Below, in pieces: positions 47,890 through 59,176 of a stretch of DNA of 64,000 nt. The first letter of the stretch is position 1. Each line of letters opens with the position of its first letter. The notes beneath the pieces were generated by a model. It was not told the origin of the DNA, did no database searches, and was given only the letters and a program-made list of their open reading frames with translations. The translations under genes and the position numbers were made by a program. Where the stretch lies: the NCBI GenBank assembly GCA_009599575.1, contig VWND01000037.1, positions 62,001 to 126,000 of the forward strand, written 5' to 3'. The stretch is from Blumeriella jaapii (taxonomy: Eukaryota; Ascomycota; Leotiomycetes; Helotiales; Drepanopezizaceae).

Positions 47890-50062
47890 CACCACAATTG
47901 CTGGCAAAACCTACACCACGTCGGCACGTCCGTGTCCAGGTCAAGCCTACAGCGTTGTTGGGAGTGGTCGAGGTCGAGGTTGCGCTGATGACGCCGAAAA
48001 AAGCATTTAAATACGCGTACGAAGGCCGCAGGGGTCCGATGGTCGCTAAGCTCCGTTTGGCATTTGCCCGCCTTGCTCCGTGCCAACCCTTGAACTTGCC
48101 CCCAGAAATAGAGTCGGCAAGGTATCGCAATGTGAGGGGGTGTTGATTGAAGGATGAGCTTCGGCGTGATGGCTCTGGCTACATACAGTAGGTACTCGCG
48201 CTAGCCACCGACGTTCTTCCACGCCATGCGAATGTAAACAATACAACCTTAGACGGACGCTAGGTTAGCGAGAACGCCGAAACAGAAGCTCGCAAGATGC
48301 GAAGGAAGTCACTGTCTGTCCTGCAACCCGGGTTGGAGTTACTCTACTCCTTGGGGCTTACCATTGTTTACCTTAGGTAGGGTTTCGGTCGGTGCTGGGC
48401 ATCTCTTCGTCTAAAACCTTGATGGCTGCCCAGGTGGTTGGCTACCGTGCTTGGGAAAAGTCAATCAAGCTAACATTTTAGGATCTAACTTCTGACTACG
48501 ACCATGCAGACACCTACAGTAGCATCAATTGCTTTTGATGATCAATGCTACCAGTTTCTGATCCGCTAAGCAATAACTTTTCATCACTATGTATCTGTTT
48601 CGAGTACCTCCTTCCCGACTAGGGGGGGGGGGGAGGGGTTTCTTCTTTTTCTTGATATTTTTTTGTCTTCAATATCCAAACCTCAATTTCAATGTCTCGT
48701 AACAAGTTGTTGTTGTTCGCATAATTCTGAATCGTGGCGACGAAAAATTCTTTCTACTTCAAGTTCTTCTACGTCAGAATGTTAATTCACCGGATCTTTC
48801 TCACTTGGTATGCTCTGTGGATCAAGTGTATTGATAGGCAATCTCTCAAAAATAAACGGCCTCTCACCAACTGAAGGTAAACACGCTACCTCGATACAAA
48901 AGGTCACACATTGGGAACGATGGTCCGAGGCTACTTGAGGCCGATGCTTTCCGCGAGCCGATTTACTTGGACCTAAGACGCAACACGATGACGCGTTGAG
49001 GCTCCGCTTCGTTGAACGCGGAGAGCTGGAACCTCCGGGAGCGAGAATGGAAGGCCTTGAGAGGTCTATCACTTGGGAAGTAAACAAGCCATTGAAAACT
49101 TGCCAGCAAAGAAGCGACGAAGGACCAGGATTAATGAGGGGGTCCCAACATAGGGAAGTAACGGATGCACCAATTCGACATCTATTGCCAAAGGGAACAA
49201 GTCTCCCCCGCTTCTCCAACCCCCGCGTCACGACTGCGACATGAATGGCTATTTGATTGACCAATTTACTATGGGAAACATGATCCTTACAAGCATCAAA
49301 TGAGCGTACTACCAACGTTCTTCAATCTATTCTACCCACTCTAACCATTAGTCCCATTTAAATCATTCATACCACTTCTTTGTGGCAAGCATACAATGTC
49401 TGTTCAACCAAGCTAAACCATATAAGACCATGTACCTCACCCATCCTCCACCCTTCCTTTCAAATTTCGGAATCATTTCATCAGTTGTGTCATTCCTTCC
49501 TTCGGATCCCAGAAAGATCTCTACGCTTGCCTCACTCCTTTCCCGTCCCCTATCTCGAACTGGCCTGGCTACCTATTCCCATCCTTCTCTCTCATCCTTC
49601 CATTATCCCAACTCTCTTCATTCTTGCAACACCCGCAAGCGTCCCGAAACTTGCTCAATACACTGATCGTCAAACATGGTTGGATTCACCACTCAAGGGT
49701 TAAAGAGCTCCGCGAGAAGTGATCAACTATCTCACCCTGTCAGGCGAGCAGTGGGCAAGCGTTCCGGCGCGAGGATGGCACAAAGCGACAAGTCAGACGC
49801 GAGACGTGTTGAGAAAGGGGTCTCCAGGTTGGTGGGTCCAACTAATACTCCTCCAACCCACACAGAAGAGGCAGAAGATCAGAGAGGTCTATAGGGCTTC
49901 AACCTCTTGTCCATGAATCTCACCGACCTGTCAAGACTGCGGCCGGTGTCTCCGGCCTCGAAACTCAGCTAGGATTGGAAGCTACAGAGTCAGCAAAGAA
50001 TCTAGACGATCCTGCCTTGGAGACACCAATAGTTTGATGGGAACGCTTCGGGGTGAGATACA
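47890..50062. other. Intergenic, no supported gene
   Basis: A 177-aa minus-strand frame at 48782-49315 lacks any recognised domain and a clear start context, so it is not called. A G11 run lies at 48623. Confidence 0.35.
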
Positions 50063-51279
50063 ATGTCTACCGACGCTTGGATACGCGTCGCCACACTTAG
50101 TATCGGCGCAGCGATGTACGGTACGTCACCCATGATCTCTTCTTGTTGAGCTGTCACTGATCAACCCCAAGGATGGGATATCGGCACAACGGCCACAGTA
50201 CTGGGCAACGTAAATATGGACCCACACCAAGAAACATTCCGCAAAAGCCTACAACTGTACGCTTCGATGGGTTTTGGCGGTGCCTTGCTCGGCTGCTTGG
50301 CTGATGCATTTGTGGCAGACAAGTTCGGAAAGCGTACTGCGATTGCGACTGGAATTGCCGCATCTAAAGCAGTGAGAATCACAATCAGCATCGGTGCTGT
50401 GGGGGACATTCTCCAATGTTTGCTTCTCTTCCTTGTGCCTATATCGCGTCAAGAGATCATGGCTCGGAGATGCAGTATTGGAGTATATGGCCAAGCAAGA
50501 AGAAGTAAGAGAATCCATGATCACCTTGCAGGAAGCAAAATGGTCGAAGGAAGAGTCATCCTCTAGACTCGACTCTATGAGAAAGCTCATGCCTGGTTCT
50601 CTGGTTATGCTCTATGACCACACATCCGCACCACAAAAGTTGAAGCCAAGTTGACGAGGACCGTTGAGAATCTCGGGAATGGGTGGTGAGCATAAGAGAT
50701 CCTATACTATCGAACAGATCAACGGCAAGCCGATTCCACGACGCTTCCATATTAACCAGCTCAAAGCATTTGACCTCAGAACGTCTTTCTTGATGACGGG
50801 AGACGAGGAGAAGTTGCAAGCATACCAAAATCTCAGGGCCAGAAGGTCCCAGCATTTTTTACCTGTGAATTCGAAAGTTAGCTTTCGTAGTAGCTCTCGT
50901 TCTCGGGAAAACGTCGTCAAGATGGCCTATAAAAGAGCGACCGAGTTAGGTTCATCTACAGAAAACGGACCTCTGTGCGGGCCACGGCGCCTTGCTCACG
51001 ACCATGTGCAACTCGGGTGCCGACAGCATCGTCTCGGCGACCTTCCTTGGGATGTTCGAGAAGCTGGGTGGTGTGGGCACCTACATCGACTACGGCTCGC
51101 TCTCCTTTCTTTGCTTGATTTTCGTGTTGCTCTACTTCCCGGCGACGAAGAGCATGTCACTGGACGAGGTTGGGAGCGTCTTTGAGCACTCGGCCATGGT
51201 CAGTTGGGTCAATGAGTGGCAACGAGACCACCAGAGGGCCAGAGCTGCGGCGCGGGAGCGACGAGAAGACCAAGTTTAA
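50063..51279 (+). pseudogene. Sugar-porter-type MFS transporter, middle lost
   Basis: The start (50063-50120) joined to 50172-50450 across a 51-nt intron (GTACGT...CCAAG) gives an N-terminus of an MFS carrier: MYGWDIGTTATVLGN in TM1, then MGFGGALLGCLADAFVADKFGKR, the TM2-3 loop motif. About 530 bp later, in another frame, 50990-51279 gives the C-terminus: DYGSLSFLCLIFVLLYFPATKSMSLDEVGSVFEHS, the equivalent of the PETKGLSLEEVD end of sugar porters. Roughly 300 residues of the middle are missing and the gap is filled by a retrotransposon fragment (50440-50935). The gene cannot make a functional carrier. Confidence 0.7.
50440..50935 (+). mobile_element. Retrotransposon integrase C-terminal fragment
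   Basis: One frame reads through about 160 codons with a single TGA: KWSKEESSSRLD, PGSLVMLYDHTSAPQKLKP, then after TGA a RGPLRIS...GEHKRSYTIEQINGKP block and PRRFHINQLKAFDL. This is the order of the end of retroviral-type polyproteins (R-x-x-x-L-x-P-G-D-x-V-L, RGPF/YxV, SYxL, HxNxLKxF). The TGA stands where the family has Trp before RGP, so TGG to TGA (a G-to-A change) explains it. The fragment sits inside the transporter pseudogene. Confidence 0.65.
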
Positions 51280-51383
51280 AGATTACTGCTCACGAATTGA
51301 TATCAATTCCTCTGTGCTTCCATATCAGGGTGGCGTGAGCAAAAGGTTTGGTTGATGGATTTCGTGGACTACGAAGTTCTAAG

Positions 51384-51475
51384 TTGAGAGGTTGCGAGTT
51401 CTAGAATACAAGGCGTGTGCGCGATTCGCAACGATGTCGGTCAAGTGATCATAGCGTCAGGTGATCACAGCGTGA
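51384..51475. repeat. Dispersed repeat, copy 2 (retroelement-like)
   Basis: Matches 31472-31560 (GAGAGGTTGCGAGTTCT, GAATACA, GTGTGCGC, GGTCAAGTGATC). Its C-to-T and G-to-A differences from copy 1 (GTGACC to GTGATC) look like RIP. Confidence 0.55.
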
Positions 51476-52617
51476 TACAAACCCTCACACCCCAGAAAGA
51501 GTCTGAGAAAAGCCTGCTGTCGTTAAATAGCCTTATTTCTATAGCCAATGTATGTCTATGCTCAAATTCGCAATCTTTGGGTCTCGGATGTCAAATGTAA
51601 ATGCAATTACAAAAGCTAATTGAGCTTGGATCAAAAACCATGAATAATGCAGACTGTGTCTTAGGTTGCGAGTTAAAGTAGTCGTGATACTGCAACACCA
51701 GTAAAGGCTGCAGTCTCCAATTCTACGATATTCGTTCATCTCGCTCTTGCAAGTACTGCGAACTACGATTCTTAGAGTCGACCTCCATCAGGCCAGCCAG
51801 TGCATCGGTATTGGCACGCCGCATCTTCACCAGGCCAGATCAGGCCTCAAGCAGGTACCCGTGTCAAGGTATGACTTCATCCGGGGGCTTAACTCCTGGC
51901 GAAATCAGGTGGGTGGTACGATACCGTGATGGGGGGTGGCTGGATTGACCTCTGGACGCTCTCGAGAAAAGTGCATTGTTTACATTGACATCGCCAAGCC
52001 AGGGTCCCAACTCCTCCTCCGCTGGGCACTCGGACTACGCGAACCTATCTCGCACGCGAGTCGAGATTGGATTAGAAGATCCGATGGTGAACGACGGGGT
52101 CTCGAACACCATCGGCGACGGCGAGTAGTACTGTAGTACATACAGTACAAACTGTAGTCGTGTGCACCTCCTACCGACTAGCCCGACTCTACTTAGCGCA
52201 GGTCAGTGAATGCCATCGTTGCAAAGCACGCTCCCGCTACAGATTCCGAGCCTCAGATCCAGCTAGAGGACCTCATCCCTTCTGTCATCCGCCGGGCTAG
52301 CTGACCATCATGTCGAGTCCTCGGCCCACAAGACCCGATGGAGATGGCAAAGTCTTCTTCCCGGTCGAGAGAGACCCTTAACTCATCGCCCACAGGCCCT
52401 TATCTCGTCCGTGGAGAGCTATGCAAGGGCGAGGGGAGAACTTCAACACATTCCACACCCCAGCACCCATTCCTCGCAGCCGTGGTTGCAATGGCGATCT
52501 CGCAATCGCTCTCCTCTCCTCTCCTCTCTCCTCTTCCCTTCCCTTCCCTTCCCTTCCCCTCGTGCTGCTGAGCTTCGCGCAAAGTACTGTACGAACACAG
52601 CGTACACATAACCGCCG

Positions 52618-52650
<33 letters not shown>

Positions 52651-53565
52651 TGACCCTACCCTACACTCCACTCCACTCCACCACACTCCACCACACCACA
52701 CCACACCACAGCACAGTATCTCTCGATACCCACCAAGCGCCTCAGCCCCAGGAACGTCCACGGCGCTCGATCTATGTAATTGTTTGTCGTGATGTCATCC
52801 ACCCACCGTGGCCGATTGCTGCCCAAGCGAGCCCCTTTCTCCATACCCCGTCCACGCGAACGGAAAGAGGCCGCTTGCCCTTCGTTGAAAAAAAAAAAAG
52901 AAGCTGTGCTGTCTGTCTGTATGTTTGTATGTTGTCTGTATGTTTGTATGTATGTGTAGTGTGCTGTGCTGTACTGTGCGGTGCAATAGCAAGTCAGTAG
53001 TGGTAGGTACCTAGTGAGTGATAAGCGAGCAGCCGTCGCGACCGCCGCTAGCACGAACCAATCCAGCCGATTTCCGTGCCAGCCAGCAAGTACTTGTGTG
53101 TTTACTTACTTACAGTAGTAGCCTCCGCGGTCGGGCCTTGCTCAATCGGATTCGAACCCGGACCTTTCCTCCCCGTTCCCCACAAGAAGATGAAGAAGAA
53201 AAAAGTCCCCCCCCCCCACGACGCCGGCCCTCGGCGCAAGAGACGCGGCGAGCTCTAGTATGGGGGGGGGAGGGGGGGGGGGTTTTTTTCACCGGAACAA
53301 GACATTAAGAACAATGACTAGGCACACACACATTCCCTACCTAGTCAGATGGAACATACCAAACGTTAGAGCGAGTGAAGGCGAGCTTCTTGTCATTTTC
53401 AATGATCCACGGTGCCTATGCACATTTATACCTATCTATGTCTATGATATCCAGAAGTCCAGCGTCACGCCGCAAATAACAGAGAATTATCGATCCACGA
53501 TCCGCCTCCCGTCAACGCAAAACCCACCATCCTCTCGCCGGAGCCCCACCCCTTCCGCTCCCACC
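51476..53565. other. Intergenic with simple repeats
   Basis: Holds a GTAC palindrome cluster (AGTACTGTAGTACATACAGTAC, 52126-52150, cited here as overlapping short palindromes), (CTTCC)n near 52535, (ACCGAC)n at 52616-52650, (CCACACTCCA)-type units to 52710 and G-runs at 53262-53283. No gene supported. The GATTCGAACCCGG at 53150 resembles a tRNA T-loop but no tRNA can be folded. Confidence 0.4.
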
Positions 53566-55211
53566 TCACATGGCCCTCAACATCCTCTCCACGACCGCCC
53601 CAGCAACCTCCTCACCCGCCGCGGCGGCTTCCTCCGTCTCGACCAGCGGATTCGGGTAGTTGTAGGCTCCCGTTGCAATGATCATGTACACAATCACGCA
53701 CAGGGCGCCCTCGAGGTAATTGCTCTTGCCGTCGCGCAGGAAGTTGCCGACGACGAGGATGGCGAGGATGAGGACCACGATGTCGAAGAGGTGGAAGTTG
53801 AGGTCCATGGGCTTGTCGAGACCCCAGGCCACGAGGATGACGAGCGGGCCGTTGAAGAGCGACGTCTGGATCGTGGCGCCGAGGACGTGCGAGAGCGCGA
53901 AGTTCATCTGGTCGTCCCAAGCTTCGTCCACTGAGAGGTGAGGGTGTTAGCAAGGCTCTGCTCTCGGCGCCCCGTGCGCGGGCTGGGGGAGGTCGTGGGC
54001 AAGAGGAATGCTACTTACTGGCCGTCAGATGCTCCGCGGCCTTCTCGACGATGGGCACCAGAATCAAGCCCATGAAGGAATCGGAGATGCTATGCTGCTC
54101 AATGATGGGCTCGATCTGCTCCACGAGGCCGATGGCGATGAGGGTCACGAGTGCGATGGAGATGGCGAGCGCCAGCAGACACTCGGTCAGGGTGAGTTTC
54201 GGCTTGCGCAGGTCCTTGTGGCGGTCGGCGTCGTTCTGCTCGTCCTGCTCGAAAAGCTCGTCGTACAGGCCGTGGTGCGTGTGCATCTGGAACCAGACGT
54301 AGAAGGCGTAGGCCACGACCAGCAGGATGGACGCGATGCGGGACACGTTCAAGACGCGGTGCTCAAGGAAGTCCGGGTCGCTGGCGATGCGCGAGGTGAC
54401 GAGGGCGCTGCCCTGGAGGGCGGCGTTGAAGACGACCGGGATGCTGAGGCCGAGTCCGCTGCGAGTGTGTCAGTCAGGATGCGGAACGGGGGGGCGATGC
54501 GTCCATCAGCATCGCCTCGAGCACTTACGCGGTCAAGAGCAAGCCGCTACCCACCTCGCCCACGGCGGCGTGAAAGCTCTGCTCCTCGCGCCGCATGCCG
54601 CCGATGAAGAAACACATGCCCAAGCACAGCAGCAGCGTGGCCAGGATGGAGCCCAGGATGGCCGAGCGGATGACGGGGTACAGCTCCCGCCTCAACAGCA
54701 CCATGAACAGGATGATCTCCGTGATGGAGCCGAGCGTCGTCTCCAGCAAGACGCCAAAGACCTTGGGCAGCTTCCGGGCCAGCTCCTGGCCGGCGAAGCC
54801 GATCAGGTTGGCCGTCGGCACCATGGCAATGTAGTTGAGGATGAAGATGAGGAGGTGGAGATCTTTGTGCGTGTAGCGGACCACGAGGGCAGCGGGCACG
54901 ACGGGCCAGAGGAGGTTGCAGGCGCGCGAGGCATAGCTCGTCGACGACCAGCAGATCTTGAGGAAGTGGAAAGGGTGGATGCCACGACGGCCGCTCTCCC
55001 CCTCGGGCGTAATGCCGCGCGTCACGCGGTGGCCGTTGTGGTTGATGCGGTGGCCCTGCGGGTTCGTCAGGTTCGCCGAGTCGGTCTTCTCGTGGGTCGC
55101 GGCGTTCGAGGCGGCGATGGTGGTTGGGTAGTCCCAGGGGGTGCTTCGTCGCTCTGGGTTTCCGGCCTCGGGGGACGTGTCATTCTTGGGGCGGCTGAAG
55201 AGGCTCGCCAT
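53566..55211 (-). CDS. Divergent CAX-type Ca2+(cation)/H+ exchanger
   Basis: Membrane exchanger, probably vacuolar, that would move Ca2+ or another cation against protons. Exons on the minus strand: 54529-55211, 54019-54458, 53566-53930; introns GTAAGT...GCAG and GTAAGT...TCAG; product 495 aa. Two inverted alpha-repeats are visible. Repeat 1: LLETTLGSITEIILFMVLL with ILGSILATLLLCLGMCFFIGG. Repeat 2: FMGLILVPIVEKAAEHLTA, ALSHVLGATIQTSLFNGPLV, DKPMDLNFHLFDIVVL, DGKSNYLEGALC. In ordinary CAX proteins the two ion-binding motifs read GNAxE; here they are GSITE and EKAAE, so both Asn are missing while both Glu remain. This places it in a divergent subgroup with uncertain ion choice. A long His-rich loop (MHTHHG) lies mid-protein. 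Confidence 0.88.
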
Positions 55212-55214
55212 GGT

Positions 55215-55440
55215 GGTGGTGGTAGAATCGTTCTTTATACGAGGTTGTGGTGGTGGTGGTAGAATCGCTCGTTGTACGGTTGTGGTTGTGGTGGTGGTGG
55301 TGGTGGTGGTAGAATCGTTGTAGGAGGTTATGGCGATGGTGGCAGAATCGTAATACGAGCTTGTGGGGGGGTAGAATCGTTATACGAGGTTATGGCGGTG
55401 GTAGATTCGTTATACGAGCTTGTGCTGGAGGTAGAGTCGA
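55215..55440 (-). repeat. Minisatellite in the leader/promoter of the exchanger gene
   Basis: Six or seven imperfect units of about 30-38 bp with core AGAATCGTTATACGAG and a (GTG)n spacer, immediately upstream of the exchanger start codon. The last unit ends GTAGAGTCG near 55440. Confidence 0.8.
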
Positions 55441-55919
55441 TGTTTCTCGAGCGCTGTTCGAGAAAGGAGGAGGAGGAGAGGAGGAGAGTCACGGTTGTTG
55501 CGTGGCGGGTGGGACGTGGATGTCAACGGAGCGACGACACGGCGAACGACGCAGAGCGGGAGACGAGGAGGTTGGCATCGACGACGACGACGACGTGGCT
55601 TGTGTCGAAGTATATATATCTGTGAAAAAAGGCAAAAGCTGGGAGGTTTCAAGGTTTTGGAAAATGGACGCACCACGTCACATCACCGCGTCGGGGCGAC
55701 GGGAGCCGGCCGCATTGCAGGCCGCTCATTGGCTGCGTGTGCACGGGAGTAGCCGTCCAGCCTCTGGCGCTGGGGCCTTGTGGCCTTGCAGCCTGAGGAT
55801 CGGGGGGCCTGGGTGCCTGGGGGCCTGAGGGCGTCGATGCCAATGGATGCTTGGCCGAGCTTCTACAGCCTGGCGTCTTGGACGCGAGGTTGGCAGGGCG
55901 CGGCACGGGGGCTGGCTGA

Positions 55920-56960
55920 GGTATGTATGTATAGTATGTACAGAATGTACTATGTCTGATTTATATTGGATGCATTGTGTACACTATACATGCTGTGTAA
56001 ATTGTTCGTTTGAAATATAATGTGTGAACTGTTGTACTATGTTTACTATATGCATTGTACACTATGTGATTGTGTAAATTATGCATTGTATATTCTGTAT
56101 GTTCTGTCTGTACTGTATGTATGTTCTGTCTGTACTGTATGTATGTACTGTGTATACTGTATGTATGTACTGTGTATACTGTATGTAGTATGTACTGTGT
56201 TTGATTTCTATTGTATAAATTGTGTATATTATACACGCTGTGGGTATTGTTTGTTTTACATATAATGTATGCACTGTTGTACTGTGTTTACTATGTGCAT
56301 TGTGCACTGTGTGCATTGTGTACTATGTGCATTATGTACTATGTGCATTGTGTACTATGTGCATTGTGTAAGTTATGCATTGTATGTTCTGTATGTACTG
56401 TATGTACTGTATGTACTGTATGTACTGTATGTACTGTATGTACTGTATGTACTGTATGTACTGTATGTACTGTATGTACTGTATGTACTGTATGTACTGT
56501 ATGTACTGTATATACTGTATGTACTGTATGTACTGTATGTACTGTATGTACTGTATGTACTGTACCTGTGTATGTACTACAGTATGTTTGATTCATATTG
56601 TATAAATTGTATACACTATACACGCTGTGGGTATTGTTTGTTTTATCTATAATGTGTGTGCTATGGTACTGTGGTAGTGCATGGTGTGTACTATGTGCTC
56701 TGTGGATATTATCTGCATTGTATGTACTGAATGTACTTTCTGTATGTATTTACTGTGTGTACTGTATGTACTGTATGTACTATACCTATAAGTATGTAAT
56801 GTGTCTATGTATGTACTGTGTTTGTATATAATGTGTGTATCGTGTGTACGGTAAGTACTGTGTATACTGAATATATTACGTGTATGATATACATTGTGTA
56901 TAATGTGTCTGTACACATGCTGCGAGGATTGTTTGTGTTGTGTACATGGTGTGTACGGTA
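55920..56960. repeat. Composite satellite of TGTAC-type short repeats
   Basis: A higher-order unit recurs about four times: ATTGTRTAMA...TATACACGCTGTGGGTATTGTTTGTTTTA at about 56212 and 56598, with older versions near 55965 and 56905. Between them lie short runs of TGTATGTACTG, ATGTGCATTGTGTACT and similar. Frames rich in Cys-Met-Tyr, Val-Leu-Tyr or Thr-Val-His are artefacts. Confidence 0.8.
56390..56566. repeat. 9-bp tandem array (TGTATGTAC)n
   Basis: About nineteen 9-bp units, nearly perfect (one TGTATATAC variant). Since 9 is a multiple of 3, every frame stays open. Confidence 0.9.
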
Positions 56961-57075
56961 CTGTATGCATTCTAGCCGAGAGAGAGACCAAGTCTAGTCC
57001 GCCATCCTTACCGATGTAAACAAACCACGGAGACGAGACGTGCTCGAGATCTTGCGAGGATTGGGTGCACCGAAG

Positions 57076-58559
57076 TCACAGCGGCATCGAAACCCTCATT
57101 CCAGTCGCGATCAAGTGGAAAGGCCGGGCCAGTCTTCTACAGGTCAGCGCAGCCCCGTCCATCACGCCAGGGGGAGAGATCCACGCACAGAACGTCGTCC
57201 TCGCCTCGTTCCTCCGCGTCAGCGCAACCTCGTCCCCAACCCTCAACACCCTCCCCTCGTCTCCCCTCGCCACGAACCCATACCGGCCAAACACAGGACT
57301 GTACTTCGTCCCTGGATCCACCCGCCGGTCCCTCTGCAACAGCCTCAGAACCTGTTCCTGCCGGCCCGTGCCGTGCGCCCCCGTGCGGTAATCGACGTTC
57401 AGGCTCAGGCAGCGCCCGCAGTTGCCCGTGAGGATGATGCGCGCGCCGCCCGCGCCGCCGCCGACGGCGAGCTCGCCCCAGTAGTCCTCCGCAAAGGGCG
57501 TCGGCGCGCCGGAGAGCACCATGTTCGCGCGGAACTTCGTGAGGTCCATGTCCACGCCGTCCGGCAGGCGCGCCGAGACGTCCGCGACGGACGTCTCGCT
57601 GATGACGAGGTAAGGCGCCACGTCGCTGAAGGCGATCCGCTCATCGTCGTCGTCGTCTCGAGACAAGGCCAAGGCGGGGCCCATCACGGGGACCCAACCA
57701 AGCCATTTCGTGATGGCATTCTTGCGCCTCGGCCCTTGCTTCGTCGGCCTGCCCGGGAGGTTGCCGAGGACAGCTCGGGCATTGCCCCCCCAGAACGCGA
57801 GCACGACTTTGAAGCCGAAGCGCGCGGAGAACCACATCCCGTACTCCTCGCCCATGTCGAAGCCGGTCGTTGGGCTCCCGTGCATGTCGATGGGGATCTG
57901 CGGGAGACCGGCGACGGATTCCGGGTCGAGGGGGACCTCGATGCTGTCCCCTGGGCTGTCGTCTTCGGCTTCGGAGCCAGGCGCTCGGTAGGTCACGATG
58001 AGAGTGTCTCCCTGGATGGAGGTGTGGAAGAGACACATTCGCGCGAAGGTGGAGACGGCCATGTTTTCGAGCTTGGCCGGCGTCTCTTCGTGGTCTTTGA
58101 GGAGCATGAAGCGCCGGTCTAGGTAGAACCCTTCTTGGGTCAGCATGGCGGTCGGAACCTGGCAGCCGCGCAATGACTTGATGGGGTATATCCAGAGCTG
58201 TGAGTGAGCGTTGGTACCACTTCTGTGTTCGAGATGTGGAGGTGATTCTCCCCACCTGGCTGATCTTCATCGCGTCAGTGCTGGTAGCACTCCCCTAGAA
58301 TGATGGTCAATACAATTAAAAGCTTCCAGGCAAGGGATGTCACCTCGTGGCCCTTGTCATCTCTCGTGCTTCTTCCATTCTGTGATTCCATAGCACGATA
58401 AGCTTGTCTCATCGCCTGTGCCTGCTGAGCCTTCCTCGATGCTCGAACACTGCTGGGCCCCGTAAGACGGAGGAAGTATGCGACGATGGCGATGCTGAAC
58501 GCCACGCCCATCCATAGATACGCCATCTTCAAGACTGTGCAAATCAGAACCTTTGGCAT
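57076..58559 (-). CDS. MOSC-domain molybdenum-cofactor protein (mARC-like) with N-terminal membrane anchor
   Basis: Related to mitochondrial amidoxime-reducing component, which uses Moco to reduce N-hydroxylated substrates together with cytochrome b5. Exons on the minus strand: 58344-58559, 58256-58294, 57076-58197; product about 458 aa. Exon 1 encodes a membrane segment (LWMGVAFSIAIVAYFL) and a basic linker. Exons 2-3 join as MKISQ-LWIYPIKSLRGC, the start of the MOSC N-terminal beta-barrel domain; EGFYLDRRFMLLKD follows. The MOSC part has FRANMVLSG, FAEDYWGEL and NCGRCLSLNVDYRTG, where the second Cys should bind molybdenum, then KYSPVFGRYGF. The introns are 49 and 58 nt; the first has a TTGACC branch and CTAG acceptor. 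The 360-aa plus-strand frame opposite is a shadow. The substrate in fungi is not established. Confidence 0.85.
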
Positions 58560-59176
58560 GCAATCTGTCAATTGCGAAGATGTATCACGCCCCTCGCAAA
58601 CAGCTCTGCTCGCACGTGTCCGTTGTGATCCCCACGCCCGCAGATCCGAAGAGTGGGGTCGTCGACTTCGTGCCTCACAGTACAGTACTGTAGTACTGAT
58701 TATGCCTCCTCATCCTCAAAACCGAACCACCAGCGTCGAGGGTTTATGTATCTGAGAAGTTTGATGATACTTTACTTTCACGTACAGACGAAATAAGCGG
58801 TCTTGTGAGACTGGGATTCGAGCTTTGGAGTGGAACGCAGATAAGAAATTCGTTGGCGATATTGGACTAAAAAAGGAGAAAATGGAATAGGGACGCTTGC
58901 CTTCTTCAACTTGCTACGGTCGCTGTCCCGGAAGCCCAATCTCATATGCAAGACCAAGACTCACACGGAGCACATGATACCTTTTCGCAAAGCCCATGAC
59001 AGATTAATAATATCGGTCGTATTAACTACCTATGGTTCTGAAATACCGCAAGCGAAAGCCCTCCCAGGAGACTTGCCAAGCAAAGGCATTATGTACAAAG
59101 CCTCCGAACACAGCATACACGAAGTTCGTCCACGGTTGTCGCTGCTATGCTCTATCAGTAGCCAGATCGAAGCAAC
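58560..59176. other. Intergenic; GTAC palindrome upstream of the MOSC gene
   Basis: CAGTACAGTACTGTAGTACTG (nested palindromes, about 58678-58698) lies some 120 bp upstream of the MOSC start codon. No gene is supported in the rest; the plus-strand frame at 58911-59396 overlaps a better minus-strand reading. Confidence 0.4.

Noticed and set aside
48782..49315. 177-aa minus-strand frame
   Set aside because: No family resemblance and no promoter or splice signals; could not be told from chance.
53128..53165. Possible tRNA T-arm (GATTCGAACCCGG)
   Set aside because: The stem does not pair fully and no acceptor, D-arm or anticodon arm can be drawn on either strand.
56390..56566. CRISPR-like regular repeats
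   Set aside because: Units are 9 bp with no spacers; the genome is eukaryotic. It is a simple tandem array.
55961..56991. Several 75-127 aa frames rich in Cys-Met-Tyr or Thr-Val-His
   Set aside because: Translations of the 9-bp satellite; any repeat of length divisible by three stays open in all frames.
57040..58122. 360-aa frame on the plus strand
   Set aside because: Shadow of the MOSC gene; Arg/Pro/Val-rich without any motif.
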